From: Myxococcus guangdongensis
GTDB lineage: Bacteria; Myxococcota; Myxococcia; Myxococcales; Myxococcaceae
DNA: 64,000 nt
Direction: 5' to 3'
Assembly: GCF_024198255.1 (NCBI RefSeq)
Contig: NZ_JAJVKW010000009.1
Location: 372,001 to 436,000 of the forward strand
A model generated the notes under the pieces. That model was not told the origin of the DNA. It did no database searches and saw only the letters and a list, made by a program, of their open reading frames with translations. A program made the position numbers and the translations under genes. Below, one piece after another: positions 1 through 9,300 of the stretch. Positions within the stretch are counted from its first letter, which is position 1, and each line of letters opens with the position of its first letter.

Positions 1-1
1 G

Positions 2-571
2 CGGCTGCGCGTGCACATCGTCGAGACGCGCGGCTCCACGGTGCGGCTGGACTCCACCGACATCGTCGCCGGGTACTACGCCGCGCGCGAGGACCTGTCG
101 CTCATCGCCCGGGCCCTGTACTCGGTGGAGCTGTGCCGCGAGCTGACGCGAGACCATGAGCCGCACCCGGAGCTCTTCGTCCTGCTCGAGGGCTACCTGG
201 GCCGCCTGGACGCGAAGGAGGCGGGGCCCACGTCGCTGCTGGCCTTCGAGCTGTCGGCGCTCGCCCACGCGGGCCTGATGCCGCGCTTCGATGCGTGCTC
301 GCTGTGTGGCGGCGCGCCCGGTGAGCACCCGCGCTTCGACCAGGCGCACGGCGGCGCGGTATGCGAGGCGTGCAGCGTCCGGGCCCGGGAGGCGGTGCTC
401 GTCCCCTCCGCGCTGCTGTCCGGCCTGCGGGCGCTCCAGGAAGGGGCCCGCACGCCTCTGCCCCCGGACCTGCGTGCCCGCGCCCGGAGCCTGCTCAACG
501 TGTTCATCGCCCACCACCTGGGACGACGCCTCAAGAGCGTGGACTTCATGGCCCAGGTGGGACTGGACTGA
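2..571 (+). CDS. recO: DNA repair protein RecO, 5' end outside window
   Basis: This is the C-terminal part of RecO, the mediator that loads RecA on SSB-coated DNA and anneals strands in the RecF pathway. The reading frame is open from base 2, so the N-terminal OB fold lies upstream of the window. What remains is the all-helical C-terminal domain with a four-Cys zinc site, CSLCGG followed about 20 residues later by CEAC. The length and the end (VDFMAQVGLD) fit the family. It runs in the same direction as the downstream sugar kinase, 43 bases away, so co-transcription is possible. Identity is well supported; only the start is unseen. Confidence 0.93.
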   Translation, partial: RLRVHIVETRGSTVRLDSTDIVAGYYAAREDLSLIARALYSVELCRELTRDHEPHPELFVLLEGYLGRLDAKEAGPTSLLAFELSALAHAGLMPRFDACSLCGGAPGEHPRFDQAHGGAVCEACSVRAREAVLVPSALLSGLRALQEGARTPLPPDLRARARSLLNVFIAHHLGRRLKSVDFMAQVGLD

Positions 572-614
572 CGCGGTTTCCGACGTCGCGACGCCGTCAC
601 ACGAGAGAGGTCAC

Positions 615-1619
615 ATGAGCGAGGGGCAGGAGTCGCCGCTGGACGTGGTGTGCTTCGGTGAGACGCTGGTGGACTTCCTCCCCTCCGAGCAGGGCAAGCG
701 CGTGCGTGACGTGCCCGCGTGGCACCCGTGTCCCGGTGGCTCTCCGGCCAACGTCTCCGTGGGACTGGCGAGGCTGGGGTTGAAGCCCGCGATGCTCGGC
801 GTGGTGGGCTCGGATGAGTTCGGCCACTTCCTCAAAGACAGTCTGTCGCGCGAGGGCGTGGACGTCAGCCACCTGCGACAGACGACGGAGGCTCGCACCG
901 GGCTGGTGTTCATCTCCCTGGATGCGAAAGGTGAGCGCAGCTTCACCTTCTTCCGCACCCGCTCCGCGGAGTTCCTGCTGGGACAGGCCGACGTGGACGC
1001 GGACTTCCTGCTTGGAGCCCGCGCGGTGCACTGTGGCTCCAACTCCCTGCAGCGAGAGGACGCCCAGCTCGCGACGCTGCGGATGCTCGGTCTGGCGCGT
1101 GAGGCGGACCGCATCGTCAGCTGTGATCCGAACCTGCGACTGCATGCGTGGGAAGATCCGACGCAGCTCCAGACGCTGCTCGCGCGGATGCTGCCGTTGT
1201 GCACCGTGGTGAAGCTGTCCGAGGAGGAGATCGGCTTCGTCACCGGCACCGAGTCTCCCGAGGAGGCGCTCACGCGACTGTCCGCCATGGGCGTGAAGCT
1301 GCCGGTGGTGACGCTCGGCGAGCGGGGCGCGCTGTTCCGCTGGAAGGGGGAGGACGTCCATGTGCCAGCGCCGCGCACGCGGGTGGTGGACACCACGGGC
1401 GCGGGGGATGGCTTCGTCGCGGGGCTCCTCCACGGGCTGGTGCGTTGGTACGGCGGAACCCGTGCGCTGGAGTCCGCCACGCGCGAGGAGCTGGTGGTGC
1501 TGGCGACGTTCGCGTGCGCCGTGGGCTCGAGGGTCGTCGAGAGGCCCGGCGCGGTGGAGGGCCTGCCACACGCGGAGGAGCTCTCCTCGGTGTGGCCCTC
1601 CCGACCAGGCGCTCGCTGA
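615..1619 (+). CDS. PfkB family carbohydrate kinase (fructokinase-like)
   Basis: A 334-residue ribokinase/PfkB family sugar kinase that transfers phosphate from ATP to a sugar; fructose is the likeliest substrate but cannot be fixed from sequence. The N-terminal signature GETLVDFLP and GGSPANVSVGLARLG (residues about 13-50) and the C-terminal ATP/active-site motif DTTGAGDGFVAG (near residue 258, with the catalytic Asp) are both intact. The ATG at 615 was chosen because AGAGAGG lies a few bases upstream and the open frame before it lies inside recO. The gene ends 11 bases from the convergent lipoprotein gene. Confidence 0.9.
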   Translation: MSEGQESPLDVVCFGETLVDFLPSEQGKRVRDVPAWHPCPGGSPANVSVGLARLGLKPAMLGVVGSDEFGHFLKDSLSREGVDVSHLRQTTEARTGLVFISLDAKGERSFTFFRTRSAEFLLGQADVDADFLLGARAVHCGSNSLQREDAQLATLRMLGLAREADRIVSCDPNLRLHAWEDPTQLQTLLARMLPLCTVVKLSEEEIGFVTGTESPEEALTRLSAMGVKLPVVTLGERGALFRWKGEDVHVPAPRTRVVDTTGAGDGFVAGLLHGLVRWYGGTRALESATREELVVLATFACAVGSRVVERPGAVEGLPHAEELSSVWPSRPGAR

Positions 1620-1630
1620 GCGGTTCGCGT

Positions 1631-3007
1631 CTACTCCGGCGAGACGCGTGTCAGGAACGAGTCCGTCGACGACCTCCCCGTCACCGGGCCCGCGCCGAAG
1701 TCCAACGTCCCGAGCAGGCGTCCCCACAGGACGACATCCCGTCGACCCGCTGTGACGACACGCTGCGCGGACTGGTTGCCCAGGTCGCCGAAGCCTCGGC
1801 TCCACCACGTCTCGCCGTCGCGACCGAGCTTCACCACGTAGACATCATCGCCCCCCGCGCTCGTCAGCGGTCCGTCACCGAAGTCGATGCGACTGCTGAA
1901 CGTGCCCGTCACCACGGGGCTGCCCAAGGGGTCGACGTCCACGTCGTAGGCCCAGTCGAAGCCGGGGCCGCCGAAGCTCCGGCTCCAGCGGTTGTTGCCA
2001 TCACTGTCGAACGCGGAGACGAACACGTCACCGTCCGCGCTGAAGAGCGGCCCTCCGCCGTGGTCCACCGTGCCGATGAAGGCGCCTGTCGCGACGACCT
2101 GGCCCTGGTGGTCCGCGGCCAGTCGCCAGTGCGTTTGTGTCCTCAGCGCGCCATGGCCCTTCGCCCAGAGGGGAAGGCCGTGGGCGTCCAGCTTCATCAG
2201 GTAGACATTGAAGCCCGGCGCGGTGAGCCAGGGCACTCCGTCGACCGACAGCACGTCCATGTAGCCGCTGCTGAGGTAGAGGTTCTCCTGGTCGTCCAAC
2301 GCCAGCGACGTGAGCGCGGTGGCCGTGCCCGCGTCGTATTGGCGGTGCCAGACGAGGGCCCCCGTGCTTCCGGCGAGCCTCGCGACGAATTGATTCAACG
2401 GCCCCGTCGCGGGAATCGGCCCGGTGTCGTAGTCGATGAAGTGCTCGAAGTACCCGCTCACCAACACATCGCCGTTGCTCGCCGCGACGAGCACGCCGGT
2501 CTGCTGCTGGCCCGCGTCCCCGAAGCAGCGGCTCCAGACGTGCGCGCCCTGCGCGTCGAGCTTCGCCAGGAACGCGCGCGGGTCGCCCGGCTCGCCACGG
2601 CAGGGTAGGGGACCGCCACCGAAGTCGAGCGAGCCCCAGTAGTCCCCCGTGACGAAGATGTTGCCCGCGCCGTCCACCGCGAGGCCCGTGGCCTGCTGGT
2701 AGTTCTCGTCGCCGAAGCGCCGCGTCCAGAGGGGCCGCCCGCTCGGGTCGAACCGCGCGACAAGGATGTCCCAGGACGACGTGGCCACGAACGCCACATG
2801 TCCGCTCGACTGCACCGCCACATCTCCGAAGCCCTCGATTCCTCCGTACGTGGAGGTCCATGGACCCGGTATGAGTTCGCTCGCCCCGAGCGGCTCCCGC
2901 TGTTCATGGGACGAGCGCTCCGCCACCTCCGACTCGCTCGGTGCGCCGCAGGCCACCACCACGCTCAACAGCAACAGGGAGGACGAAGGTCTGAATATCG
3001 AGCTCAT
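1631..3007 (-). CDS. Lipoprotein with SBBP-type beta-propeller repeats
   Basis: A 458-residue exported lipoprotein. The first 20 residues form a hydrophobic signal ending in the lipobox VVAC, so Cys20 should be lipidated. The rest consists of roughly 50-60-residue repeats, each with a module like DFGxGPL...GDxFVxxLDxxG...WSRxFG, typical of the SBBP (seven-bladed beta-propeller) repeats that are abundant in myxobacteria. About six or seven copies can be counted, which would close one propeller. No catalytic motif is visible; a surface scaffold or binding role is inference. It lies 59 bases downstream of the GyrI-like gene on the same strand. Confidence 0.8.
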   Translation of the reverse strand: MSSIFRPSSSLLLLSVVVACGAPSESEVAERSSHEQREPLGASELIPGPWTSTYGGIEGFGDVAVQSSGHVAFVATSSWDILVARFDPSGRPLWTRRFGDENYQQATGLAVDGAGNIFVTGDYWGSLDFGGGPLPCRGEPGDPRAFLAKLDAQGAHVWSRCFGDAGQQQTGVLVAASNGDVLVSGYFEHFIDYDTGPIPATGPLNQFVARLAGSTGALVWHRQYDAGTATALTSLALDDQENLYLSSGYMDVLSVDGVPWLTAPGFNVYLMKLDAHGLPLWAKGHGALRTQTHWRLAADHQGQVVATGAFIGTVDHGGGPLFSADGDVFVSAFDSDGNNRWSRSFGGPGFDWAYDVDVDPLGSPVVTGTFSSRIDFGDGPLTSAGGDDVYVVKLGRDGETWWSRGFGDLGNQSAQRVVTAGRRDVVLWGRLLGTLDFGAGPVTGRSSTDSFLTRVSPE

Positions 3008-3066
3008 GTGGACAGGCTAGGAAAGCGTTTCCACACGAGGCAAGCCAGCGGGTCCGTGCTCGAAAC

Positions 3067-3576
3067 TCACCCGTTCCGAGGCGTCTTGCTGGCCAGCAGT
3101 GGCCTCAGGATGTCGTAGTCGAAGCGCTCGTAGGGGGGCAGCACCCACTGTCGGCGGCGTTCGTAGCGCTCGATGCACTCTGCCCCCACATCCGTCTTCC
3201 GCTCCTGCTCCTCCTCCCACTTCGCGAGTCCCATGTACGCCGCGCCGATGGCGGATGCATCGCCGAGCGCCGTCGCCATGGCGTACTCGCGCGGAGGAAG
3301 CTCCCGAGCGCTCATCCCCTCGGGAACCGGGCCGAGGTGGCTGACCTGGACGCAGACGCTGTATGTGTAGACACCGTCGACGCTCTCCTTCAGGTGGTCA
3401 CTCTCCGGGAACACGCCGTACAGCACGTCCGGATTCACGGCGTTCGGAACGGAGTCCAGACGCGCGACGAGCTCGGTCCACGCCAGGGGGACGCGGTGGC
3501 TCAGCTCGCTGCGGCGGCCCACGACCTTGAGGCCGACCAGTTGCAGGCCGTCCAGGGACACGATGGAGATGTTCAT
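3067..3576 (-). CDS. GyrI-like / AraC-type effector-binding domain protein
   Basis: A stand-alone small-molecule-binding domain of 169 residues (GyrI-like / AraC_E_bind fold). Features consistent with this fold are the VPLAWTELVARLD segment, the short strand-rich core YGVFPES...YSVCVQVS, the ELPPREYAMATALG segment and the C-terminal YERRRQWVLPPYERFDYDILRPL. There is no DNA-binding domain, so it probably binds or sequesters a ligand. I start at the ATG at 3576 because the longer frame upstream runs antisense through the MerR gene. It is divergent from that MerR gene with 54 bases between, and the shared gap contains a MerR-type operator, so co-regulation by the same ligand is likely. Confidence 0.75.
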   Translation of the reverse strand: MNISIVSLDGLQLVGLKVVGRRSELSHRVPLAWTELVARLDSVPNAVNPDVLYGVFPESDHLKESVDGVYTYSVCVQVSHLGPVPEGMSARELPPREYAMATALGDASAIGAAYMGLAKWEEEQERKTDVGAECIERYERRRQWVLPPYERFDYDILRPLLASKTPRNG

Positions 3577-3593
3577 GCGGTCATACCCTGCAC

Positions 3594-3610
3594 CTTGAAC
3601 CAGGTTGAAG
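3594..3610. promoter_or_regulatory. MerR-type operator between divergent genes
   Basis: The sequence CTTGAACC-A-GGTTGAAG is a 17-bp near-perfect palindrome with one mismatched pair. MerR family regulators bind such dyads placed between the -35 and -10 boxes and untwist the DNA. It sits midway between the divergent starts at 3576 and 3631. A TTGAAC hexamer overlaps the left arm and could be a -35 for the + strand gene. Seen: the dyad. Inferred: the regulator is the adjacent MerR protein. Confidence 0.65.
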
Positions 3611-3630
3611 CTCCAGGAGAATGTCGTCGC

Positions 3631-4380
3631 ATGCTGTCGATTTCCCAGTTCTCCGAACGCTGTGGCATCTCCGCGAGCGCCCTGCGCTTCTACGAGCGCA
3701 AGGGCCTGCTCGTCCCCGCCGAGCGGCAGGACAACGGCTATCGCGCGTATTCGCCGAAGCAGGTCGCGGAGGCCCGCTTCCTCGGAAGCCTTCGCGCCGC
3801 GGGCATCTCCCTCCGCGCCATCCGTGACTTCCTCCGCAAGGACGTCCGCTCGAGGGAGGCGATGCTGTCCTCGTGGCGGCAGGAGATGGCCGCGAGGCTG
3901 CTCTCGCTCCAGGTCGCGAACCAGTACCTGCGCGGACTGACACCCGAGCGTCCTCCGCTGCATCTGGAGCATTGGAGCGAGCCCTCCGTCCTCGTCTGGT
4001 TCCCCGCGAGCGCGGTTGAAGCGCCGCTCCCGTTCCGCGCGGATGTCGCCTCCAGGAAGCGGGCCTTGCAGCAACGAGGTGTGCCGGTGCTCACCAGCGG
4101 CTATGTGCGGACGCTCGACTCGCAGGATGGACGGCTGTCGGGGGAGGTCGGGTTCCGCATCAAGGCGAGCAGGCGGACTCCCGCGGGCGCGCGGCGCCAG
4201 GAGGTCCCGCCCACGCTCTTCGCCACCCTGGAGTGCGGCCTGCGTGACGACGTGGCCGCGCATCGCGTGTTCCGCTTCCTCGATGAGATGGGCTTCCGTC
4301 CCGGCTCGCTCCACCTGGAGCGTTACCTTCCCGGGACGTCGGACCGCTACCTGCTCATGTTGGCCGTGCAGCGTCGCTGA
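3631..4380 (+). CDS. MerR family transcriptional regulator
   Basis: A 249-residue regulator. Residues 1-70 are a classical MerR winged helix: SISQFSERCGISASALRFYERKGLL, then NGYRAYS and a second helix pair, followed by a dimerisation helix around residues 75-110. The C-terminal ~140 residues look like a GyrI/BmrR-type ligand pocket (RADVASRKRAL, SGEVGFRIKAS, PPTLFATLECG), so it likely senses a small organic molecule and not a metal; no metal-ligand Cys cluster is seen. The ATG at 3631 starts exactly at the HTH. It is divergent from the GyrI-like gene and 20 bases from the operator, which suggests autoregulation. Confidence 0.88.
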   Translation: MLSISQFSERCGISASALRFYERKGLLVPAERQDNGYRAYSPKQVAEARFLGSLRAAGISLRAIRDFLRKDVRSREAMLSSWRQEMAARLLSLQVANQYLRGLTPERPPLHLEHWSEPSVLVWFPASAVEAPLPFRADVASRKRALQQRGVPVLTSGYVRTLDSQDGRLSGEVGFRIKASRRTPAGARRQEVPPTLFATLECGLRDDVAAHRVFRFLDEMGFRPGSLHLERYLPGTSDRYLLMLAVQRR

Positions 4381-4453
4381 GTCCTCCCGGCCACCGCGTG
4401 TTCACCCGGAAGCGACGAGAGGGGCTCGTGCGGAAGGGGGGCGGGATGGAAAG

Positions 4454-6337
4454 ATGGGGCGGCCCATGGCTTTGTCCCCCCCTCAAGCATCGCCCGAGGC
4501 AACGGCGTCTTCGCTCGCGCCGTCTGCCGCGTCACTGACCCTGCTGAGCATCCCGGGGGACTCGCCCGAGGCCACGGACACGTATTGGCTGGAGCACGTG
4601 TACCAGGGAGACCGGCTGCCGCAGTTCACGTTGCGCTCGGTCCTGTTGGGCGCGGCCATCGGTCTGGTGACCTGCGCCACCAACCTCTACGTCGGGCTCA
4701 AGACGGGCATCGTCTTCGGTGTCGCCATCACCGCCGTGCTGCTCGCGCAGGGCGCCCATGGCTTGTTCCGGCGCCTGGTCCCCGGCGTCGCGGGCGCGCC
4801 GTTGTCTCCGCTGGAGACGTGCAACGCGCAGACCGTGGCGTCGGCCGCGGGCTATGCCACCGGTGGCGCGCTCGTGTCCGTGCAGGGCGCGTGGCTCGTC
4901 GTCACCGGCCACCATCCCTCGGGTCCGGTGCTGCTCGCGTGGACCTTCTTCCTGTCCGCGCTCGGGGTCCTCTTCGCCGTGCCCTTCAAGCGGCGGCTCG
5001 TGGACCATGAGCAGCTGCCCTTCGCGTCCGGCACCGTCGCGGCCACCACCATCCGCGCCATTCACGCGACGGATTCGGAGGCGTCGCTCCGGTTGCGGCT
5101 GCTCGGAGGTGGCGGTCTCTTCTCGGGCCTCGTCACGCTGACGCGGGATGCGTGGGGGAAGCTGCCCGTCTCGCTCCCGTTCCCGGGGACCTGGCGTGGA
5201 CTCACCTTGGAGCGCTTGGGGTTCGGATTCGATCTGAGCCTGCTGCCAATCGGCGCGGGCGTGCTGTTGGGGCCGCGCATCACGACGTCGATGTTGCTGG
5301 GCGCGGTGCTCATCCACGGTGTCGTCGCGCCCCACGTGTTCTCCGCGGGCGTCGTCGACGTGAAGGAGGGGAACCACCTCGAATGGACTTTGTGGCCCGG
5401 CACCGCCGCGCTCGTCGTCGGCTCGTTGCTCCACTTCCTGCTCCAGGGCCGTGTCGTCGGTCGTGCGCTCCGCGGAGTCTTCTCAAGAGAGCCTCGAAGG
5501 CCGCATCCGGTGGACGCGCTGCAGGTCCCACGGCGTTGGTTGCTCACGGGAATCGCCGTGCTGACGCCCGCGTCCGTCGCCGTGGCCTACGTCGGGTTCG
5601 GTGTCCCCGTGGCGCACGGAGCGCTCGCCGTGGCGATGTCCTTCGTACTGTGCCTCATCTCCTGTCGTGTCACGGGTGAGACCGACTCGACGCCTGTCGG
5701 AGCCCTGGGGCAGGTGACGCAGGTGACCTACGGCGTGCTGTTGCCGAACCAGGTGCAGGCCAACCTCGCCACCGCGGGCATCACCGTGAACACGGCGTCC
5801 TCGTCCGCGGACCTGCTCACCGACTTGAAGACGGGACACCTGCTGGGGGCCAATCCCCGTCGCCTGTTCCTCGCGCAGTTGATCGGCTCGGGCATCGGCG
5901 CGCTCGCGGTGGTACCGCTGTTCTTCCTGCTCGTGCCGAACCCGGAGGCGCTGGGCGGTGAGCGCTTCCCCGCACCCGGCGTCTTCACCACCGCGGGCGT
6001 CGCGCGGATACTCGCTTCCGGACTCGACAGCCTGGCGCCGATGACTCGCGCGGCGGTGAGGTGGGCCGCGCTCGTGGCGGCGGTCCTCGTGCTCGCCGAG
6101 CGCCTGCTCCCTCCACGGTGGAGTCGATGGATGCCCTCACCCGTCGGCATGGGGTTGGCCTGCCTGATGCCCGCATCGTACGCGCTCGGTTTCTTCCTCG
6201 GGGGCGTCATCTCCGGAGTCGTGAGCTACGTGAAATCCACGACAGCCGAAGGGCGAGTGGTGACGCTCGCGGCGGGCTGCATCGCGGGCGAGGGGCTGGT
6301 GGGCGTTGCCATCGTCCTGTCGCAGTCGCTCTGGTAG
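4454..6337 (+). CDS. OPT family oligopeptide transporter
   Basis: A polytopic inner-membrane protein of about 627 residues in the OPT/YSL superfamily, which imports peptides or metal chelates with protons. A hydrophilic, Ala/Ser-rich N-terminus is followed by LLGAAIGLVTCATNLYVGLKTG, the family's first membrane signature, and about 14 hydrophobic segments up to the C-terminus. Two starts compete: ATG 4454, with GGAAAG directly before it, and ATG 4466; the difference is four residues. The stop lies 13 bases before the next kinase gene. Substrate cannot be told. Confidence 0.87.
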   Translation: MGRPMALSPPQASPEATASSLAPSAASLTLLSIPGDSPEATDTYWLEHVYQGDRLPQFTLRSVLLGAAIGLVTCATNLYVGLKTGIVFGVAITAVLLAQGAHGLFRRLVPGVAGAPLSPLETCNAQTVASAAGYATGGALVSVQGAWLVVTGHHPSGPVLLAWTFFLSALGVLFAVPFKRRLVDHEQLPFASGTVAATTIRAIHATDSEASLRLRLLGGGGLFSGLVTLTRDAWGKLPVSLPFPGTWRGLTLERLGFGFDLSLLPIGAGVLLGPRITTSMLLGAVLIHGVVAPHVFSAGVVDVKEGNHLEWTLWPGTAALVVGSLLHFLLQGRVVGRALRGVFSREPRRPHPVDALQVPRRWLLTGIAVLTPASVAVAYVGFGVPVAHGALAVAMSFVLCLISCRVTGETDSTPVGALGQVTQVTYGVLLPNQVQANLATAGITVNTASSSADLLTDLKTGHLLGANPRRLFLAQLIGSGIGALAVVPLFFLLVPNPEALGGERFPAPGVFTTAGVARILASGLDSLAPMTRAAVRWAALVAAVLVLAERLLPPRWSRWMPSPVGMGLACLMPASYALGFFLGGVISGVVSYVKSTTAEGRVVTLAAGCIAGEGLVGVAIVLSQSLW

Positions 6338-6350
6338 CGTCTCCACACCG

Positions 6351-9300
6351 ATGCGCTGCCTGAACTGCCACCGCCGCCTTGCTCCGGGCGCGGCTTGTCC
6401 CGTGCACGGCGCGAGTGTTCCAGGCGGCTCGCTCGCCGGGACACTGACGCTCACGGACGTGCCGGGCGTGCGCGGCGCCGCGCCGTTGGGCCGTGGTGGC
6501 TTCTCCCAGGTGTTCACCGCGTATCGCGACTCGGACGGTCGCGAGGTGGCGCTCAAGGTCGGTCATGGTCCGCATCACGAGCGCTTCGCGCGCGAGGCCG
6601 CGGCGCTGCGGCGCGTGGGGGCTCCCATCGTCCCGGAGCTCCTCGAGCACGGCGTCGCGCGCGGTCGGCCCTTCCTGGTGATGGAGCACCTGCACGGGCA
6701 GACGCTCGCGGCGTGGATGGCGGCGCTGCCGGGCTCAGGCGCCGCGTCACTGCCTCGCGTGCGTGAGCTGCTCCGCGGACTGTGCTCGGCGCTGGAGCAC
6801 ACGCACGCGGCGGGCGTGGCGCATCGCGACCTCAAGCCGGAGAACATCTTCCTGCGCGAGGGCGGCGCGCTGAGCCTCCTCGACCTGGGGCTCGCACGCT
6901 TCCATGACCTCGAGGACTTGGACGAGTCGGACGCGCTCCCGCCCGGCGTGACGCCCGCGGGGCAGCGGCTGGGCACGCCGCTGTACATGGCTCCGGAGCA
7001 GTGTCTCGACGCGCGGCTGGCCAGCACTCCCGCCGATATCTACTCGCTGGGCATCGTCCTCTTCGAGCTGCTCACGGGCGCGCCGCCCTTCGTCGGCAGC
7101 CCGGAGCAGATCCGCCACGGCCACGTCAGTCTGCGGCCGCCGAAGGTCTCCGAGCGCGCGGAGGTCCCCGCCGCGCTCGATGATGTCCTCCGCTCCTGTC
7201 TGGCCAAGTCTCCGATGGAGCGCTTCGCCAGGGCGCCCGACGTGCTCGCGGCCTTCGATGCCGCGTGCCGCGCCACCAGCGCCCTGGGCACCGTCGCGTC
7301 GGGCGAGGCCGTGTCGCCGCAGCAGCCGCTCGTGTCGGGCGCGGGGCCTCGGCAGGTGGCGCTGCTCGGGCTCCACACGCCGCTGTCGTTGGACGCGGTG
7401 AAGGCCGCCATCGAGCCGCGCGGAGGGCTCATCGCGCGGGTGAGGCCCGGTGGCTATGTCATCGCCTTCGCGGAGTCGCTCACCGCCGAGGCGAACGTGC
7501 GCGCGGGCGCGCTCGCGGCGAGGAAGCTGCTCGAGGAGTCGGAGGCCTCCGCCGTGCTCCATCTGGCGGAGCTGCACGTGCGCGTCGGTGCGTCCACGTT
7601 GCGGTTGGCGGGGCCCGCGCTGGACTCGCCGGCGGACTGGTGGCCGCAGGCGTGGGTGCCCGGTGAGACACGCGTCACGGAGGCCGCCGCCGCGCGCCTG
7701 GACCCCAGCGCCACCGAGGCCGTGGGGCGCGACACCGCGAGCCTTCTGGAGTCCACCTCGGACTCGGGGCGACTGCGGCTCCTCGACAGCGCGGCGTCCA
7801 GTGCCTCGTCCGAACCGCCGCCACTCTTCGGCCGCGAGGACCTGCTGGAGTCGTTGACGAACGAGGCGTTCCGCAGCCTCTCGGAGAAGGTCCCCGGCTT
7901 CTCGGTCGTCACAGCGGACGTGGGGCTCGGCAAGTCGCGAGTCATCGACGCGCTCGCCGCGCGGTTGGAGTCGAGCGGTCAGGCCCAGGTCATCCGCTTG
8001 CGCGCCACGGCTCCGGATGTCCGCTCGCCGGAGGCGTTGCTCGAGAGCCTGCGCGCCTCGCTCGTCGAGGGGGCGTCACCCCTGCCCGAATCTCCTCGGA
8101 CCAGCGGCGTCCCCCTCGCGGATGCACGTCACGCGGCGGCGCGCTGGCTCGCCGAGGCGCTTCGTCATCGCGCTCGTGAGCTGCCCCGGGTGCTGTTGCT
8201 CGATGATGCGCACCTGGCGGACCCGACGACGCTCGACGCGCTGGAGGTCGCCACGCTCACGGGCGCGTCCGCTCCGCTCTGGGTCTGCGTCGTCGCTCGA
8301 CCGGCGCTGCTCGGCCTGCGTCCCCACCTGGGCGAGCGCAGCGCGAGCGCCGTCCGACATGTCCTGCCGCCGCTGCCTCCAGAGGCCAGTCGCGCGCTGT
8401 TGCTGCACCTGCTGCGCCCCGCGGAGCACATCCCCGAGCCGGTGCTCGTGCGATTGGAGCAGCTGGCCCAGGGCGTGCCGCTGTCGCTCGTCGAGCTGGC
8501 CGTGGCGCTGCGGACCGCGGGCGCGTTGAGGGCCTCGCCCGGGGGAGGTTGGTACATCGCACCGGACGCGCTGCTCGATGTGTCCGTGACGCCGCTCTTC
8601 CAGCGGCTCGCCAGTCGCGCGTTGGATGGACTTCCGGATGCGTACGGCGGGCTCGCGCGACTGTGCGCGGTGCTCGGAACGGAGCTGGAGGTCGAGCACG
8701 TGGACGCGGCCCTTCGACACCTCGGTCCCTCCGAGGAGGGCGTGGGCATGGCCACCTCGCTGGATGCGGGCGCGGGCTTGCAGCGTCTGGCGCGCGCGGG
8801 GCTCCTGAGGCCCGTGGGTCTGGGCCGCTTCGCGTTCCGTCACCCCTTGCTGCGCGAGTCCATCGAAGCGCTCCTGCCGCCGGTGACACGCCGCGCGCTG
8901 CATGCCGCCGCGCGACTGGCGACCTCCGGCGATTCACCTTCCGAGCGTCATCGTCGCGCCCTCCACGCCGCGGCCTGTGGCGCGCATGACGAGGCCGCCA
9001 CCGCCTTCCTCGCCCTCGCCGAGGAGTCACGTCGCGCGCATCGCTCCGTGGAGGCCGAGCAGCTCTACACCCGTGCGCTCGCGCTGCTGCCGGACCGCGA
9101 CTCGGAGCAACGGGCGCGCGCCCTCGCGGGTCGAGGACGCGTGCGCCATCGCCTCCAGCGCTTCCACGAAGGGCTCGGAGACCTGGCCTCCGCGCGCACG
9201 CTGGCGGAGGTCCGCGGGGACAAGGCCCTGTGCGTGGACCTGCTCCTGGAGGAGGCCACCGCGCGCGACTGGATGGAGGACGTGGAGGGCTCGACGCTCT

